DNA of 54,262 nucleotides from an uncultured Pelagibacteraceae bacterium (GCA_902628275.1 CACOMI010000007.1:1-54262), one strand, 5' to 3'; positions 32,083 through 40,279 are shown, numbered from the stretch's first letter. Notes: generated by a model not told the origin, from the letters alone. A program made the numbers and translations.

Positions 32083-33102
32083 ATGAAAAAACTAAATAGT
32101 ATACTACTTTCTGCAGTTCTAACGTTTGGAATGACAGCATTTAGCAATGTTGCTAATGCTTGTGGAAAATTAGTAATTGCCGAGCAAAACTGGGCGTCAG
32201 CTGAGTTGATGGCAAACGTTGACAAGATCATCCTTGAGGAAGGATATGGATGTGAAGTGGAATTAGTACCTGGTGCTACTATGCCAACATTTACATCAAT
32301 GAATGATAAAGGAACTCCTGACATGAACCCTGAACAATGGGCAAATGCAGTTTACACTCCTTTAAAAAAAGCAGTGGGTGAAAAAAGATTAATTATTGCA
32401 AACAAAGCACCAATTACAGGTCTTGGAGAGGGTTGGTGGTTAAATCCAGCAGCTTTAAAGAAACATCCAGAGCTTAAAGGAATGACTGCAATGCAAATCT
32501 TGGAACGACCTGATTTATTTCCTGACAAAGAAGATCCATCAAAAGGAGCATTCATGGGATGTCCTGCTGGATGGGGATGTCAGTTGGCAAATGCAAACTT
32601 ATATAGAGCATTCGAAATGGAAAAAAAAGGTTGGAAATTAATTGATCCAGGTTCAGCTGCTGGTTTAGATGGTTCTATCGCTAAAGCATCAGACTCTGGT
32701 GAACCTTGGTTTGGTTATTACTGGAACCCTACATCAATGGTTGGTAAATATAATTTACAACCAGTAGACTTTGGTGTTCCTTTTGCGGGAAGAGATAATT
32801 GGGACAATTGCATCACTCTTGCTGAGCAAGATTGTGCAAATCCTAAACCAACTGCATGGACAAAATCTGAGGTTAACTCGATTGTGAGTGCTAACTTTGC
32901 TAAAACTGGTGGAAAAGATGTTCTTAGCTATGTTGAAAAACGAACTTATCCAGGAACAGTTATGAATGGAATGTTAGTTTATATGGCTGATAACCAAGCA
33001 AAAGGTTCTGATGCTGCAGTTGAGTTTTTAATTAAGCATGAAGATATTTGGACTAAGTGGGTATCATCTAGTGCTGCAAAAAAAATCAAAAAAAGTTTAT
33101 AA
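32083..33102 (+). CDS. proX: ABC transporter substrate-binding protein for glycine betaine-like solutes (ProX/OpuAC family)
   Basis: A 339-aa periplasmic binding protein with a signal peptide ending near NVANA. The mature part begins CGKLVIAEQNWASAELM, typical of ProX/TmoX-type proteins. Many tryptophans (QNWASAE, EQWANAV, EGWWLNP, GEPWFGYYWNP) can form the aromatic box that holds a trimethylammonium or similar cation. Ligand candidates are glycine betaine, choline, DMSP or TMAO. It is first in a plus-strand set with proW, a metF-like and a dmdA-like gene, and is divergent from the demethylation run. A strong hairpin follows the gene. Confidence 0.88.
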   Translation: MKKLNSILLSAVLTFGMTAFSNVANACGKLVIAEQNWASAELMANVDKIILEEGYGCEVELVPGATMPTFTSMNDKGTPDMNPEQWANAVYTPLKKAVGEKRLIIANKAPITGLGEGWWLNPAALKKHPELKGMTAMQILERPDLFPDKEDPSKGAFMGCPAGWGCQLANANLYRAFEMEKKGWKLIDPGSAAGLDGSIAKASDSGEPWFGYYWNPTSMVGKYNLQPVDFGVPFAGRDNWDNCITLAEQDCANPKPTAWTKSEVNSIVSANFAKTGGKDVLSYVEKRTYPGTVMNGMLVYMADNQAKGSDAAVEFLIKHEDIWTKWVSSSAAKKIKKSL

Positions 33103-33113
33103 TTAACTTTAAA

Positions 33114-33142
33114 TTACGAGCCTATTTAATATAGGCTCGTAA
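33114..33142. other. Perfect hairpin between proX and proW
   Basis: TTACGAGCCTAT (33114-33125) pairs over 12 bp with ATAGGCTCGTAA (33131-33142), leaving a 5-nt loop. On the coding strand an A-rich run follows instead of a T-run, so it is not a normal intrinsic terminator for proX. It is more likely a processing or 3'-stability hairpin that keeps the binding-protein mRNA abundant relative to the permease. Confidence 0.7.
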
Positions 33143-33154
33143 AAAATTATACTT

Positions 33155-34039
33155 ATGGAATTTTTTACTGAATTTCCTGAAATGGGAAGAAGATCCCAAA
33201 TGGAGTTAAGAAAAGGTATAGACTTAGCATTTAGAAATTTTTCAAGAGAATATGGCGACAATATAGAAGCATTTTTTGATCCATTATTATTTTTTTTAGT
33301 ATCATTGGAAAAATTACTATTATCTACACCATGGATAATAATTATTTCTGTAATTTGTGGATTAGCCTGGTTGGGCTCAAAAAGTTGGAAATTAGTTACA
33401 GGAAGTGCAATTGCTTTTTTGCTAATTGGTTATTTTGGAATGTGGGAGGATTGTATGGCAACAGTTGCAATTATCACTGTTTGTACAATAATTTGTATTG
33501 TTGTTGGTATCCCAATTGGTATTGTAATGGCAAGATCAAGTAAAGCTGAAAAAGCAATTCTTCCTGTCTTAGACATGATGCAAACAATTCCAAGTTTTGT
33601 TTATTTAATTCCAATATTAATGTTATTAGGTATCGGCAAAGTTCCTGGATTAATTGCTGTATGTGTCTATGCAGTGCCTCCTATTATAAGATTAACAAAT
33701 CTAGGGATCAGAGAGGTAGACAAAGAAACTTTGGAAGCCAGTGAAGCTTTTGGAGCAACAACAACTCAAAAATTAAAATCTGTTCAAATACCTCTTGCTT
33801 TACCCACTGTTTTTGCTGGGGTTAATCAGACTATTATGATGGCATTAGCCATGGTAGTGATAGCCTCAATGATTGGGGTCAAAGGGCTTGGAGTACCAAT
33901 ATTAAGAGCAGTTTCTAACCAATATCTGGCCCTTGGTATGATGAATGGTTTAGCAATAGTGGCTCTCGCAATTGTTTTTGATAGGGTAACTCAGGAGTAT
34001 GGAAGAAGAATCCAAAAACACAGAGGTCAGATTAAGTAG
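33155..34039 (+). CDS. proW: ABC transporter permease for glycine betaine-like solutes (ProW family)
   Basis: A 294-aa permease. An N-terminal extension of about 50 residues precedes six to seven hydrophobic helices. The binding-protein-dependent transport domain includes VGIPIGIVMARSS, IPSFVYLIPILMLLGIGKVPG and the EAA loop TLEASEAFGATTTQKLKSVQIPLALPT, all ProW-like. It should pair with ProX. No ATPase gene (proV) follows or precedes it in the window, so the ATP-binding subunit must be encoded elsewhere. The next gene begins 62 nt downstream. Confidence 0.9.
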   Translation: MEFFTEFPEMGRRSQMELRKGIDLAFRNFSREYGDNIEAFFDPLLFFLVSLEKLLLSTPWIIIISVICGLAWLGSKSWKLVTGSAIAFLLIGYFGMWEDCMATVAIITVCTIICIVVGIPIGIVMARSSKAEKAILPVLDMMQTIPSFVYLIPILMLLGIGKVPGLIAVCVYAVPPIIRLTNLGIREVDKETLEASEAFGATTTQKLKSVQIPLALPTVFAGVNQTIMMALAMVVIASMIGVKGLGVPILRAVSNQYLALGMMNGLAIVALAIVFDRVTQEYGRRIQKHRGQIK

Positions 34040-34101
34040 TTGAAACTTTACTCAATAGATTTTTCTAGACTCATTTTTCAAAATAAATAAAGATCCTCTA
34101 A

Positions 34102-34830
34102 ATGAATTTTTCTTTAGAAATAGGCCCTAAAACAGATGTTGATACAGTCCCTGCAGTAAATGATATTTATATAACTATGCTGCCTGGGGGTGATTACAAA
34201 GAAACTGCTTATAAAGCTCTAGAGCTTGTAAAAAAAGGTTTTAACCCAGTACCTCATTTTCCTGCTAGATCAATGCAAGACGAAAAAGAACTCAAAGATT
34301 ACATTTCCAGATGTAAAGATGGAGGAGTTAAACAAGTCCTAATTATTGGGGGTGGAAGAGAACCTGCAGGTAAATTTGATAGTTCTTTTCAACTTTTAGA
34401 AACAGGTTATTTTGAAAAAATGAAAATAGGAATTGCTGGACATCCAGAGGGGAGTCCTGATATATCCGACTCAGAATTAGAAAAAGCTATGATAGATAAA
34501 AAGCCTTATGCTGATTATATTGTAACACAATGGTTGCTTGATCCTCAGCCTATTATAGATTTTATTTCTAAACAAAGCGTACCAGTGCATGTTGGAATTA
34601 CTGGGCCATTAAAAATATCTAGCTTAATTAAATTTGCTAATATTGTAGGGGCAAAAAATTCCTTAAACTTTCTTAAATCTAATTTTACTAAGGCATTAGA
34701 TTTATTGAAACCTAAAGACCCTAATGATTTAATTGGGAAAGTTAAATCACATACTGATAACTTCCACATTTATACATTCGGCGGCTTGAAGGAAACTAAC
34801 AAGTGGTTGAAGGAGAATAGTTATGTCTAA
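34102..34830 (+). CDS. Methylenetetrahydrofolate reductase-like protein (short MetF)
   Basis: A 242-aa TIM-barrel protein of the MetF family, about 50 residues shorter than E. coli MetF. Key segments are NFSLEIGP with the catalytic Glu, the QVLIIGGG strand, IGIAGHPEGSPD (MetF pattern AGYPEGH) and IVTQWLLDPQPIIDF (MetF pattern VTQ-x-FFD). It would interconvert 5,10-methylene-THF and 5-methyl-THF. Its end overlaps the DmdA-like gene by 8 nt, so the products probably work together: the DmdA-like enzyme loads a methyl group on THF and this enzyme oxidises it, or the reverse. Confidence 0.8.
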   Translation: MNFSLEIGPKTDVDTVPAVNDIYITMLPGGDYKETAYKALELVKKGFNPVPHFPARSMQDEKELKDYISRCKDGGVKQVLIIGGGREPAGKFDSSFQLLETGYFEKMKIGIAGHPEGSPDISDSELEKAMIDKKPYADYIVTQWLLDPQPIIDFISKQSVPVHVGITGPLKISSLIKFANIVGAKNSLNFLKSNFTKALDLLKPKDPNDLIGKVKSHTDNFHIYTFGGLKETNKWLKENSYV

Positions 34831-36181
34831 GGAATTTGACTATACTAAAGTAAAACATGCTACTTCTGTTGATCAATCTGATAGAGAAGTACCATATAAT
34901 TTAAGACAAAGTGGTCCAACTAAAGTTGAATTATTAATTTCAACAAGGGTAAGAAAGTCACCTTATTGGCATTTGTCAATGCAAGCAGGTTGTTGGAGAG
35001 CAACTGTATATAATCGAATATACCATCCAAGAGGATATGTAAAACCTGAAGATGGTGGTGCGATGGTTGAATATGATGCGATTGTTAACCACGTAACCAT
35101 GTGGAACGTTGCTGTTGAAAGACAAATAAGAGTCAAAGGTCCAGATGCAGAAAAGTTTACTGACTACGTTATCACCAGAGATGCAACAAAAATTTCTCCA
35201 ATGAGAGCAAGATATGTTATTTTGTGTAATGCTTATGGAGGGGTTTTAAATGATCCTATTCTTTTAAGAATATCAAAAGATGAGTTTTGGTTTTCATTAT
35301 CAGACTCTGATATCGGAATGTATTTACAAGGTGTGAATGCTGATGGTAGATTTAATTGTACTATAGAGGAAATTGATGCATGTCCAGTTCAAATTCAAGG
35401 TCCTAAATCAAAAGCTTTGATGAAAGATCTATGTGGAGATCAAGTTGATTTTGATAATATGCCTTTCTATGGATTAGCAGAAGCAACTATTGGTGGAAGA
35501 AGTTGTGTGATTTCTCAATCAGGTTTCTCAGGAGAAGCTGGTTATGAGATATACTTAAGAAATGCAACTTTATATGCAGAAGACATGTGGAACGCAGTAT
35601 TGGATTCAGGAAAAAAACATAATTTGATGGTTATTGCGCCTGCACACCATAGAAGAATTCAAGCAGGTATTCTTTCTTGGGGACAAGACATGGATCAACA
35701 ACATAATCCATTTCAATGTAATTTAGGTTATCAAGTTTCGTTATCTGGTAAAGGGGAATGGAATAAAAAAGCCGATTATGTTGGTAAAGCTGCTTTGGAA
35801 AAAATGGGTGCAGATATAAAAGCTGGAAAAAAACCATATAAACTTCAATTAGTTGGAATGGAGTTGGGAGGTAAACCAATCGATGATTATGCTCCTGACT
35901 TTTGGCTAGTATCACCGGAAAGTGGTGGAGATCCTGTTGGTTTTATCACTTCACCTTGGTGGCATCCAGAAAAGAAAACAAATATTGCTATGGGATACGT
36001 TCCATTTGATGGAACTTTGAACCCTAATGGCTTTCCAAAAGGAAAAGTTGGAACCAAATTTAAAGTTCATCTACCAGAAAAATACTCGGAGACTCCAGGA
36101 ACACCTGTAGATGCTGTAGTTGTAGATATTCCATTCAAGGAGTCTTTTAACGCAAATACGAGAGAAGTTGTTAAAGGCTAA
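34823..36181 (+). CDS. DmdA/GcvT-family aminomethyltransferase-like protein
   Basis: A 452-aa single-polypeptide folate-binding methyltransferase. The GcvT fold is recognisable from VWHVTMWNVAVERQIRVKGPDA-like elements (here VTMWNVAVERQIRVKGPDAEK), ISQSGFSGEAGYEIY and GILSWGQDMDQQHNPFQCNLG. It resembles DMSP demethylase DmdA but is about 80 residues longer, with an extra N-terminal 40 residues and a long C-terminal insertion. It therefore looks like a paralogue and not DmdA itself. It probably moves a methyl or methylene group from an onium or N-methyl compound imported by ProXW to THF. It ends just before a strong terminator. Confidence 0.8.
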   Translation: MSKEFDYTKVKHATSVDQSDREVPYNLRQSGPTKVELLISTRVRKSPYWHLSMQAGCWRATVYNRIYHPRGYVKPEDGGAMVEYDAIVNHVTMWNVAVERQIRVKGPDAEKFTDYVITRDATKISPMRARYVILCNAYGGVLNDPILLRISKDEFWFSLSDSDIGMYLQGVNADGRFNCTIEEIDACPVQIQGPKSKALMKDLCGDQVDFDNMPFYGLAEATIGGRSCVISQSGFSGEAGYEIYLRNATLYAEDMWNAVLDSGKKHNLMVIAPAHHRRIQAGILSWGQDMDQQHNPFQCNLGYQVSLSGKGEWNKKADYVGKAALEKMGADIKAGKKPYKLQLVGMELGGKPIDDYAPDFWLVSPESGGDPVGFITSPWWHPEKKTNIAMGYVPFDGTLNPNGFPKGKVGTKFKVHLPEKYSETPGTPVDAVVVDIPFKESFNANTREVVKG

Positions 36182-36190
36182 AATTTAATC

Positions 36191-36217
36191 GGGGAGCTAA
36201 ATTTAGCTCCCCTTTTT
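36191..36217 (+). terminator. Intrinsic terminator of the proX-dmdA-like operon
   Basis: A perfect 22-nt palindrome at 36191-36212 (arms GGGGAGCTAA and TTAGCTCCCC around AT) is followed by a TTTTT run at 36213-36217. It lies 10 nt after the DmdA-like stop and is the strongest Rho-independent terminator in the window. Confidence 0.9.
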
Positions 36218-36223
36218 AATCAA

Positions 36224-36334
36224 ATGACAAAGAGTTTTTTAATAGCAATTTGCATTATCATTGCTATTGCTTTAATAATATTTCCTTTAATTGTTTCTTA
36301 TAAGGCTCAAAAAAATAAAAATAAAAAAAATTAA
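36224..36334 (+). CDS. 36-aa single-helix membrane peptide
   Basis: A short ORF of 36 codons encodes MTKSFLIAICIIIAIALIIF and then a proline, a few more hydrophobic residues and a basic tail (KAQKNKNKKN). That is one transmembrane helix with a cytosolic Lys-rich end. Its TAA overlaps the ATG of the YIP1-like gene (TAATG), the arrangement used by many true gene pairs here. It starts just after the terminator. No family is recognised; no clear ribosome site is seen, so confidence is moderate. Confidence 0.5.
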   Translation: MTKSFLIAICIIIAIALIIFPLIVSYKAQKNKNKKN

Positions 36335-36879
36335 TGTTTGGAGAATTTTTAAATATAATTTTTAAGTCGATAAAATTAGATAAGTCTCTTTATTCGGACA
36401 ATAAAAATTTTGGAGAAGCATCTATATACTTTGCTGGGATTATTATGATCCTAGATGGTATCGCAGGAGCAGTAGCGGCTAATACAATTATTAAAACAGC
36501 TATTGCAATGTCAGGTCTAACTGCAATAGTTACTTGGCTGATATGGGCAATTTTTATTTTTGTAATCGGAGTTAAATTATTTCCAGATAAGCAAACTAAA
36601 GTTTCTTTCAAAAAAGTTTTAACAGCTGTTGGTTTTGCACATGCTCCTGGTTTATTAAGATTTTTTGCCGTTACTCCAGATTTAATGATACCAATAATTT
36701 TTCTCACCCAATTTTGGATTTTTGCAGGTTTAATAATTTCAACTAAACAAATATTAAGTTTAAAATCTAATTTTAAATCTTTTGGAATTGTACTTTTATC
36801 TTTTTTAATTATCGCATTTTTATCTATCTCATTTGTAATGAGTAGAATGAATATGCTTCCAGTTAGTCAAATTAGTTAA
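36334..36879 (+). CDS. YIP1-family-like membrane protein
   Basis: A 181-aa membrane protein with about five helices, fitting the bacterial Yip1 domain: a soluble start of about 30 residues, then GIIMILDGIAGAVAANTIIK, VTWLIWAIFIFVIGVKLFPD and a pattern VLTAVGFAHAPGLLRFFAVTP typical of the domain (the GFAxAP motif). Function is unknown; family members often sit near trafficking or envelope genes. The start overlaps the 36-aa peptide stop. The end overlaps a convergent 55-aa ORF by 4 nt. Confidence 0.75.
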   Translation: MFGEFLNIIFKSIKLDKSLYSDNKNFGEASIYFAGIIMILDGIAGAVAANTIIKTAIAMSGLTAIVTWLIWAIFIFVIGVKLFPDKQTKVSFKKVLTAVGFAHAPGLLRFFAVTPDLMIPIIFLTQFWIFAGLIISTKQILSLKSNFKSFGIVLLSFLIIAFLSISFVMSRMNMLPVSQIS

Positions 36880-37043
36880 ATTGGAAAAATAGTCTTAGAT
36901 ACTCTACAAGATTTACATAATTTAAATCCAGTAAGAATTAAATTTTGTGTTACACTCTCGTCCTTCTCTTTGCATTCATCGCAAATATTATTTAATTCTT
37001 TGGTATCTACCTTAACCTTATCATCATCAATTTTATCAATCAT
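36876..37043 (-). CDS. 55-aa zinc-ribbon-like small protein
   Basis: A 55-codon ORF encodes an acidic start (MIDKIDDDKVKVDTKELNN) and two cysteine pairs, CDEC (Cys21, Cys24) and CKSC (Cys43, Cys46), 18 residues apart, as in a treble-clef or zinc-ribbon knuckle. Its ATG overlaps the end of the DUF3726 gene (8 nt shared, 37036-37043), and its stop overlaps the convergent YIP1-like stop by 4 nt. Position and the paired cysteines argue that it is real. Family not recognised. It may act with DUF3726. Confidence 0.6.
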   Translation of the reverse strand: MIDKIDDDKVKVDTKELNNICDECKEKDESVTQNLILTGFKLCKSCRVSKTIFPI

Positions 37044-37647
37044 TATCTGTTAAACCAGCTCCTGCTGCACCTTCTTTTAAACTATCACTTTCTTCAACAA
37101 AGGTATCCTCCGATAGCTTATATAAATTATTCCATTCGTTTTCTGTAAAATTATCATCATTCTCAAGTAAATTAACCTCAATTGCATTCCCCATCTTAGG
37201 AAATTTTTGGTCAATAAATTCAGAACTAATATTTACATTTAAATTTAATAAAATTTTTTTTTCGTCTATTTTTACATAAATCTTCTTTCCAATAATTTCT
37301 GATGAACGACTTATGAATGAAATAAAAATTATTGGATAAGCGACATTTTTAAATTTAATTTTTTTTAAATTTTCTAAAACATTTATTTGATCTAAAAAAC
37401 TAATACCCAAAGTAATTGGGCAGTAAGGATTATTTGATGAATAATTGTTTTCACTAATTAAATTTAAATTTTCAAATTTATGTTTATTTTTTTCATTAAA
37501 ATATTCATTAAGGTGCTTAATACCTGGTAAACTAAATAACTCTAACAACCTTATACTTTTTCCTGTCTCCTCAGAAACTCCCCATGAATATCCTGCCGCT
37601 TTTGAAGCTCTTTTTGCAATAGTTTCAATTTCACTTAGCGATTTCAT
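37036..37647 (-). CDS. DUF3726 domain-containing protein
   Basis: A 203-aa protein that begins MKSLSEIETIAKRASKAAGYSWGVSEETGKSIRLLE, the signature start of DUF3726. The C-terminus EGAAGAGLTDND with its Gly/Ala run is also usual. No signal or membrane segment is seen. It lies 2 nt after the 553-aa unknown gene, and the zinc-ribbon ORF overlaps its end, so the three form one unit with the dipeptidase gene upstream. The domain has no established function. Confidence 0.82.
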   Translation of the reverse strand: MKSLSEIETIAKRASKAAGYSWGVSEETGKSIRLLELFSLPGIKHLNEYFNEKNKHKFENLNLISENNYSSNNPYCPITLGISFLDQINVLENLKKIKFKNVAYPIIFISFISRSSEIIGKKIYVKIDEKKILLNLNVNISSEFIDQKFPKMGNAIEVNLLENDDNFTENEWNNLYKLSEDTFVEESDSLKEGAAGAGLTDND

Positions 37648-37649
37648 TG

Positions 37650-39311
37650 TTAAATATTAGTCTTGTAAACCCATTGCTCATCATAACTTTTTAGCTCATT
37701 TGGAAGTGGAGCTCCTTGGAACATACAAATTCTTAACCATTTGTCAGATCGTGGATCAAATTTTAATGCCCCAAAAAAAGATAATTTGAGTCTAAGCATA
37801 TCAATAGGCATTAAATCTTTACCAATTGTATTATCTTGTATTTCTGAATAAGGAAATTTTTCTACAATGAATGCTCTCCTCACAACATGTCTTAACTCCG
37901 AATTTGATATTAAAAATTTGGCAATAGTTAAATTTTTTTTTGATACTAATAATTTGTCATAAAGTTTTTTTATATCTCTAGCTATTGCTAGAGGTTGTTC
38001 CAATTCTGATCCGTGTTCCTCAAAGCGATCAGCCAATCTAGGCTCTTCTTTATTTTTTGAAATAAACCAAAAATTTTTATTATTTTCTTTTTCTTCAAAG
38101 TTAATATCTAAAATATTTGGATACTTTGTCTCAATAATACTGCGTAATTCTTCTACTTTCCTTTGTGTTGGAATATTAAAATATTTTTCTTCATCTGAGC
38201 TCATTTCTTTTATCAATGGATTTATAATATCGTTATAAGGTTCCATCATTATTGAAACAATGTATTCAATACATTCCTCGCAACAATTGTCCTCTAACCA
38301 TTGATATATATTGTTAAAAGGATATTCGATCTCAAAATTAAAATCTTTGTTTATAAAATTTAAAAATTTTTCAACATCTTTTAGTAATGATGAGATTTTT
38401 TTTTGTTGATACTCACTATCAGTATTCCAGCTTGTAATATTTTTTAATGATTTTTTTACGCAATCTATAAATAAATTACTGTCTTTACTTTCTACATCTT
38501 TAATTTCTCTAATTTTTTTAAGTGCCTTCTCTCTACTTAAAATCCAATTATTTAATAGAGTTGGGTGATTGACTATAAATGGAGCCATACCCAGGCCTGT
38601 GGAATTACCAATTCCTAAGTTTTTACAAATATTATTATCTAGCTTAATAGCTGTTTTTGGATTTCTATGATAAGCAACATGATTAACTTGATCAAAAGTA
38701 AATTGTCTTACCAAATAAACCAACATCATTTCTAATCTAAACGGGCCATTAATTTCTTCACGATTTTTAATTCTAAATCGATCTGCTAGACCAAATTTAC
38801 CCGAGCCATATACTGCCGTAGTTCTATATAAATAGCCTACTTTTGATAATAAATTTAAATCTGGCTGCTGACCTTTGCTCAAATTTTCAACTACATGATT
38901 ATAAATTCTTAATGATTTGTTTGCTCTTGATAAAGTTAATTCTTTATAAGAAAGTCTACCAACTTCTTGTTTTGGAACTTCATTTTTTAATCTTTCAATA
39001 TCTTTTTTTGTAGGAACACCATCATGTAATGTAAAAGCTGCATCCCACTTTGTAGCAATAACTCTATCTGATCTTTCTTCATCTTTAATTTCATTTGCAA
39101 AACAAACTAAAGAATAAACTCTTTTATTTTTTTTAAATGAATAAACAGCTTCTCCAAAACCATTTTCATTTAAATTAAATAAATCTCTTTTATATTCCCA
39201 GTCTTTAAATTCATTGAGAAAACTTCTTAAAAAAGATAATTTTGATTGATGAAAAGATCCTAGCCTAGATAGTTTCATTATTTTATTTGGGTCTCTTAAT
39301 TTAACTTTCAT
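37650..39311 (-). CDS. Conserved-looking 553-aa protein of unknown function
   Basis: A 553-aa soluble protein that I cannot place in a named family. It has no signal peptide, membrane helix, P-loop or Rossmann motif. Notable stretches are KWDAAFTLHDGVPT near residue 90, YRTTAVYGSGKFGLADRFRI near 165, GNSTGLGMAPFIVNHP near 240 and a DNCCEECIEYI cysteine cluster near 350. Charged helical segments dominate the second half. It lies 2 nt downstream of the dipeptidase gene and 2 nt upstream of DUF3726, so cotranscription is certain in practice. I suspect an enzyme or scaffold that works with DUF3726, but give no reaction. Confidence 0.7.
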   Translation of the reverse strand: MKVKLRDPNKIMKLSRLGSFHQSKLSFLRSFLNEFKDWEYKRDLFNLNENGFGEAVYSFKKNKRVYSLVCFANEIKDEERSDRVIATKWDAAFTLHDGVPTKKDIERLKNEVPKQEVGRLSYKELTLSRANKSLRIYNHVVENLSKGQQPDLNLLSKVGYLYRTTAVYGSGKFGLADRFRIKNREEINGPFRLEMMLVYLVRQFTFDQVNHVAYHRNPKTAIKLDNNICKNLGIGNSTGLGMAPFIVNHPTLLNNWILSREKALKKIREIKDVESKDSNLFIDCVKKSLKNITSWNTDSEYQQKKISSLLKDVEKFLNFINKDFNFEIEYPFNNIYQWLEDNCCEECIEYIVSIMMEPYNDIINPLIKEMSSDEEKYFNIPTQRKVEELRSIIETKYPNILDINFEEKENNKNFWFISKNKEEPRLADRFEEHGSELEQPLAIARDIKKLYDKLLVSKKNLTIAKFLISNSELRHVVRRAFIVEKFPYSEIQDNTIGKDLMPIDMLRLKLSFFGALKFDPRSDKWLRICMFQGAPLPNELKSYDEQWVYKTNI

Positions 39312-39313
39312 AA

Positions 39314-40279
39314 TTAAATTGATTTATAAAAATTGTACCAGTTATTTCCAAGTATTCCATGTGTCTCGGTATCTGAAAAGCCTACTTTTTTAAGACCTTT
39401 TTCAATATTTGAGAACCCTCTTGCGTCAAGAAACCAATCAGGTTGTTTTGGAAAACCTGGTTTATTTTTTGAACCTTCGCCAAAATTTTTACTTTTAGAC
39501 CAAGAACCATTTCTCATCCACTCAACAACAGTATCTGGATGATTTAAACAAAGATCCGATCCTATTCCTATTTTTTTTACATCCATTATTTCAGCTGTTT
39601 TTGCTACCATTTCACAAAAACTATCTAGAGTACAATTTGAATTACCTTTTAAATGATGAGGGTATAATGATAAACCCAACATACCACCACTATCACTTAA
39701 AATTTTCAATAAATCTGAAGATTTGTTTCTTTTAGCTGGATGCCAAAAAGAAGGGTTGGCATGAGTAATTGCAATTGGTTTTTCACTTAACTCAATTGCA
39801 TCCAGAGTACTTTTTTCTGCAGAGTGTGACATGTCAATCACAAGGCCAACTCTATTCATTTCTTTTATAACCTCACGTCCAAAATTTGTAACTCCACTAT
39901 CTACTTTTTCATAACAGCCTGTTGCTAGCAAAGATTGATTATTATAGGTAAGTTGCATAAATCTACACCCTATTTCATAAACCGTCTCAACTAAGTTTAT
40001 ATCATCCTCAATCGGCGAACAATTTTGAAAACCAAAGAATATTGCAGTTTTGTTTTCTTTATTAGCTTTATCAATATCTTGAAAATTCTTACCTGGAAAA
40101 ATTAAATCAGAGTTTTCAAAAAATAAATTTTCCCATTTTTTTATTTCAAGTTGTAATTCATCAAAATCTTCATGGTAAACAATAGTAACATGGACAGCAT
40201 CTAGGCCAGCAGATCTGTTAATCTCAAAGATTTTTCGAGACCAATTACAATATTGAAGATTATCGATTTTATAATTCAT
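39314..40279 (-). CDS. Membrane-dipeptidase family (peptidase M19) protein
   Basis: A 321-aa zinc-dependent dipeptidase-fold protein. I start it at the ATG of MNYKIDNLQYCNW (40277-40279); a TTG 21 nt further out adds only weakly coding residues. M19 features are FFGFQNCSPIEDDINLVE, the segment FMQLTYNNQSLLATGC, MSHSAEKSTLDAI, ITHANP and GIGSDLC. The N-terminal His-x-Asp of canonical renal dipeptidase is replaced by CNWS, so the metal site may be incomplete or altered. Members hydrolyse dipeptides. Dipeptidases of this kind are also found next to dimethylglycine catabolic genes in pseudomonads. It leads the DUF3726 cluster. Confidence 0.82.
   Translation of the reverse strand: MNYKIDNLQYCNWSRKIFEINRSAGLDAVHVTIVYHEDFDELQLEIKKWENLFFENSDLIFPGKNFQDIDKANKENKTAIFFGFQNCSPIEDDINLVETVYEIGCRFMQLTYNNQSLLATGCYEKVDSGVTNFGREVIKEMNRVGLVIDMSHSAEKSTLDAIELSEKPIAITHANPSFWHPAKRNKSSDLLKILSDSGGMLGLSLYPHHLKGNSNCTLDSFCEMVAKTAEIMDVKKIGIGSDLCLNHPDTVVEWMRNGSWSKSKNFGEGSKNKPGFPKQPDWFLDARGFSNIEKGLKKVGFSDTETHGILGNNWYNFYKSI

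Noticed and set aside
34823..36181. DMSP demethylase DmdA itself
   Set aside because: The same fold, but about 80 residues longer and with clearly different N- and C-terminal parts; called a paralogue.
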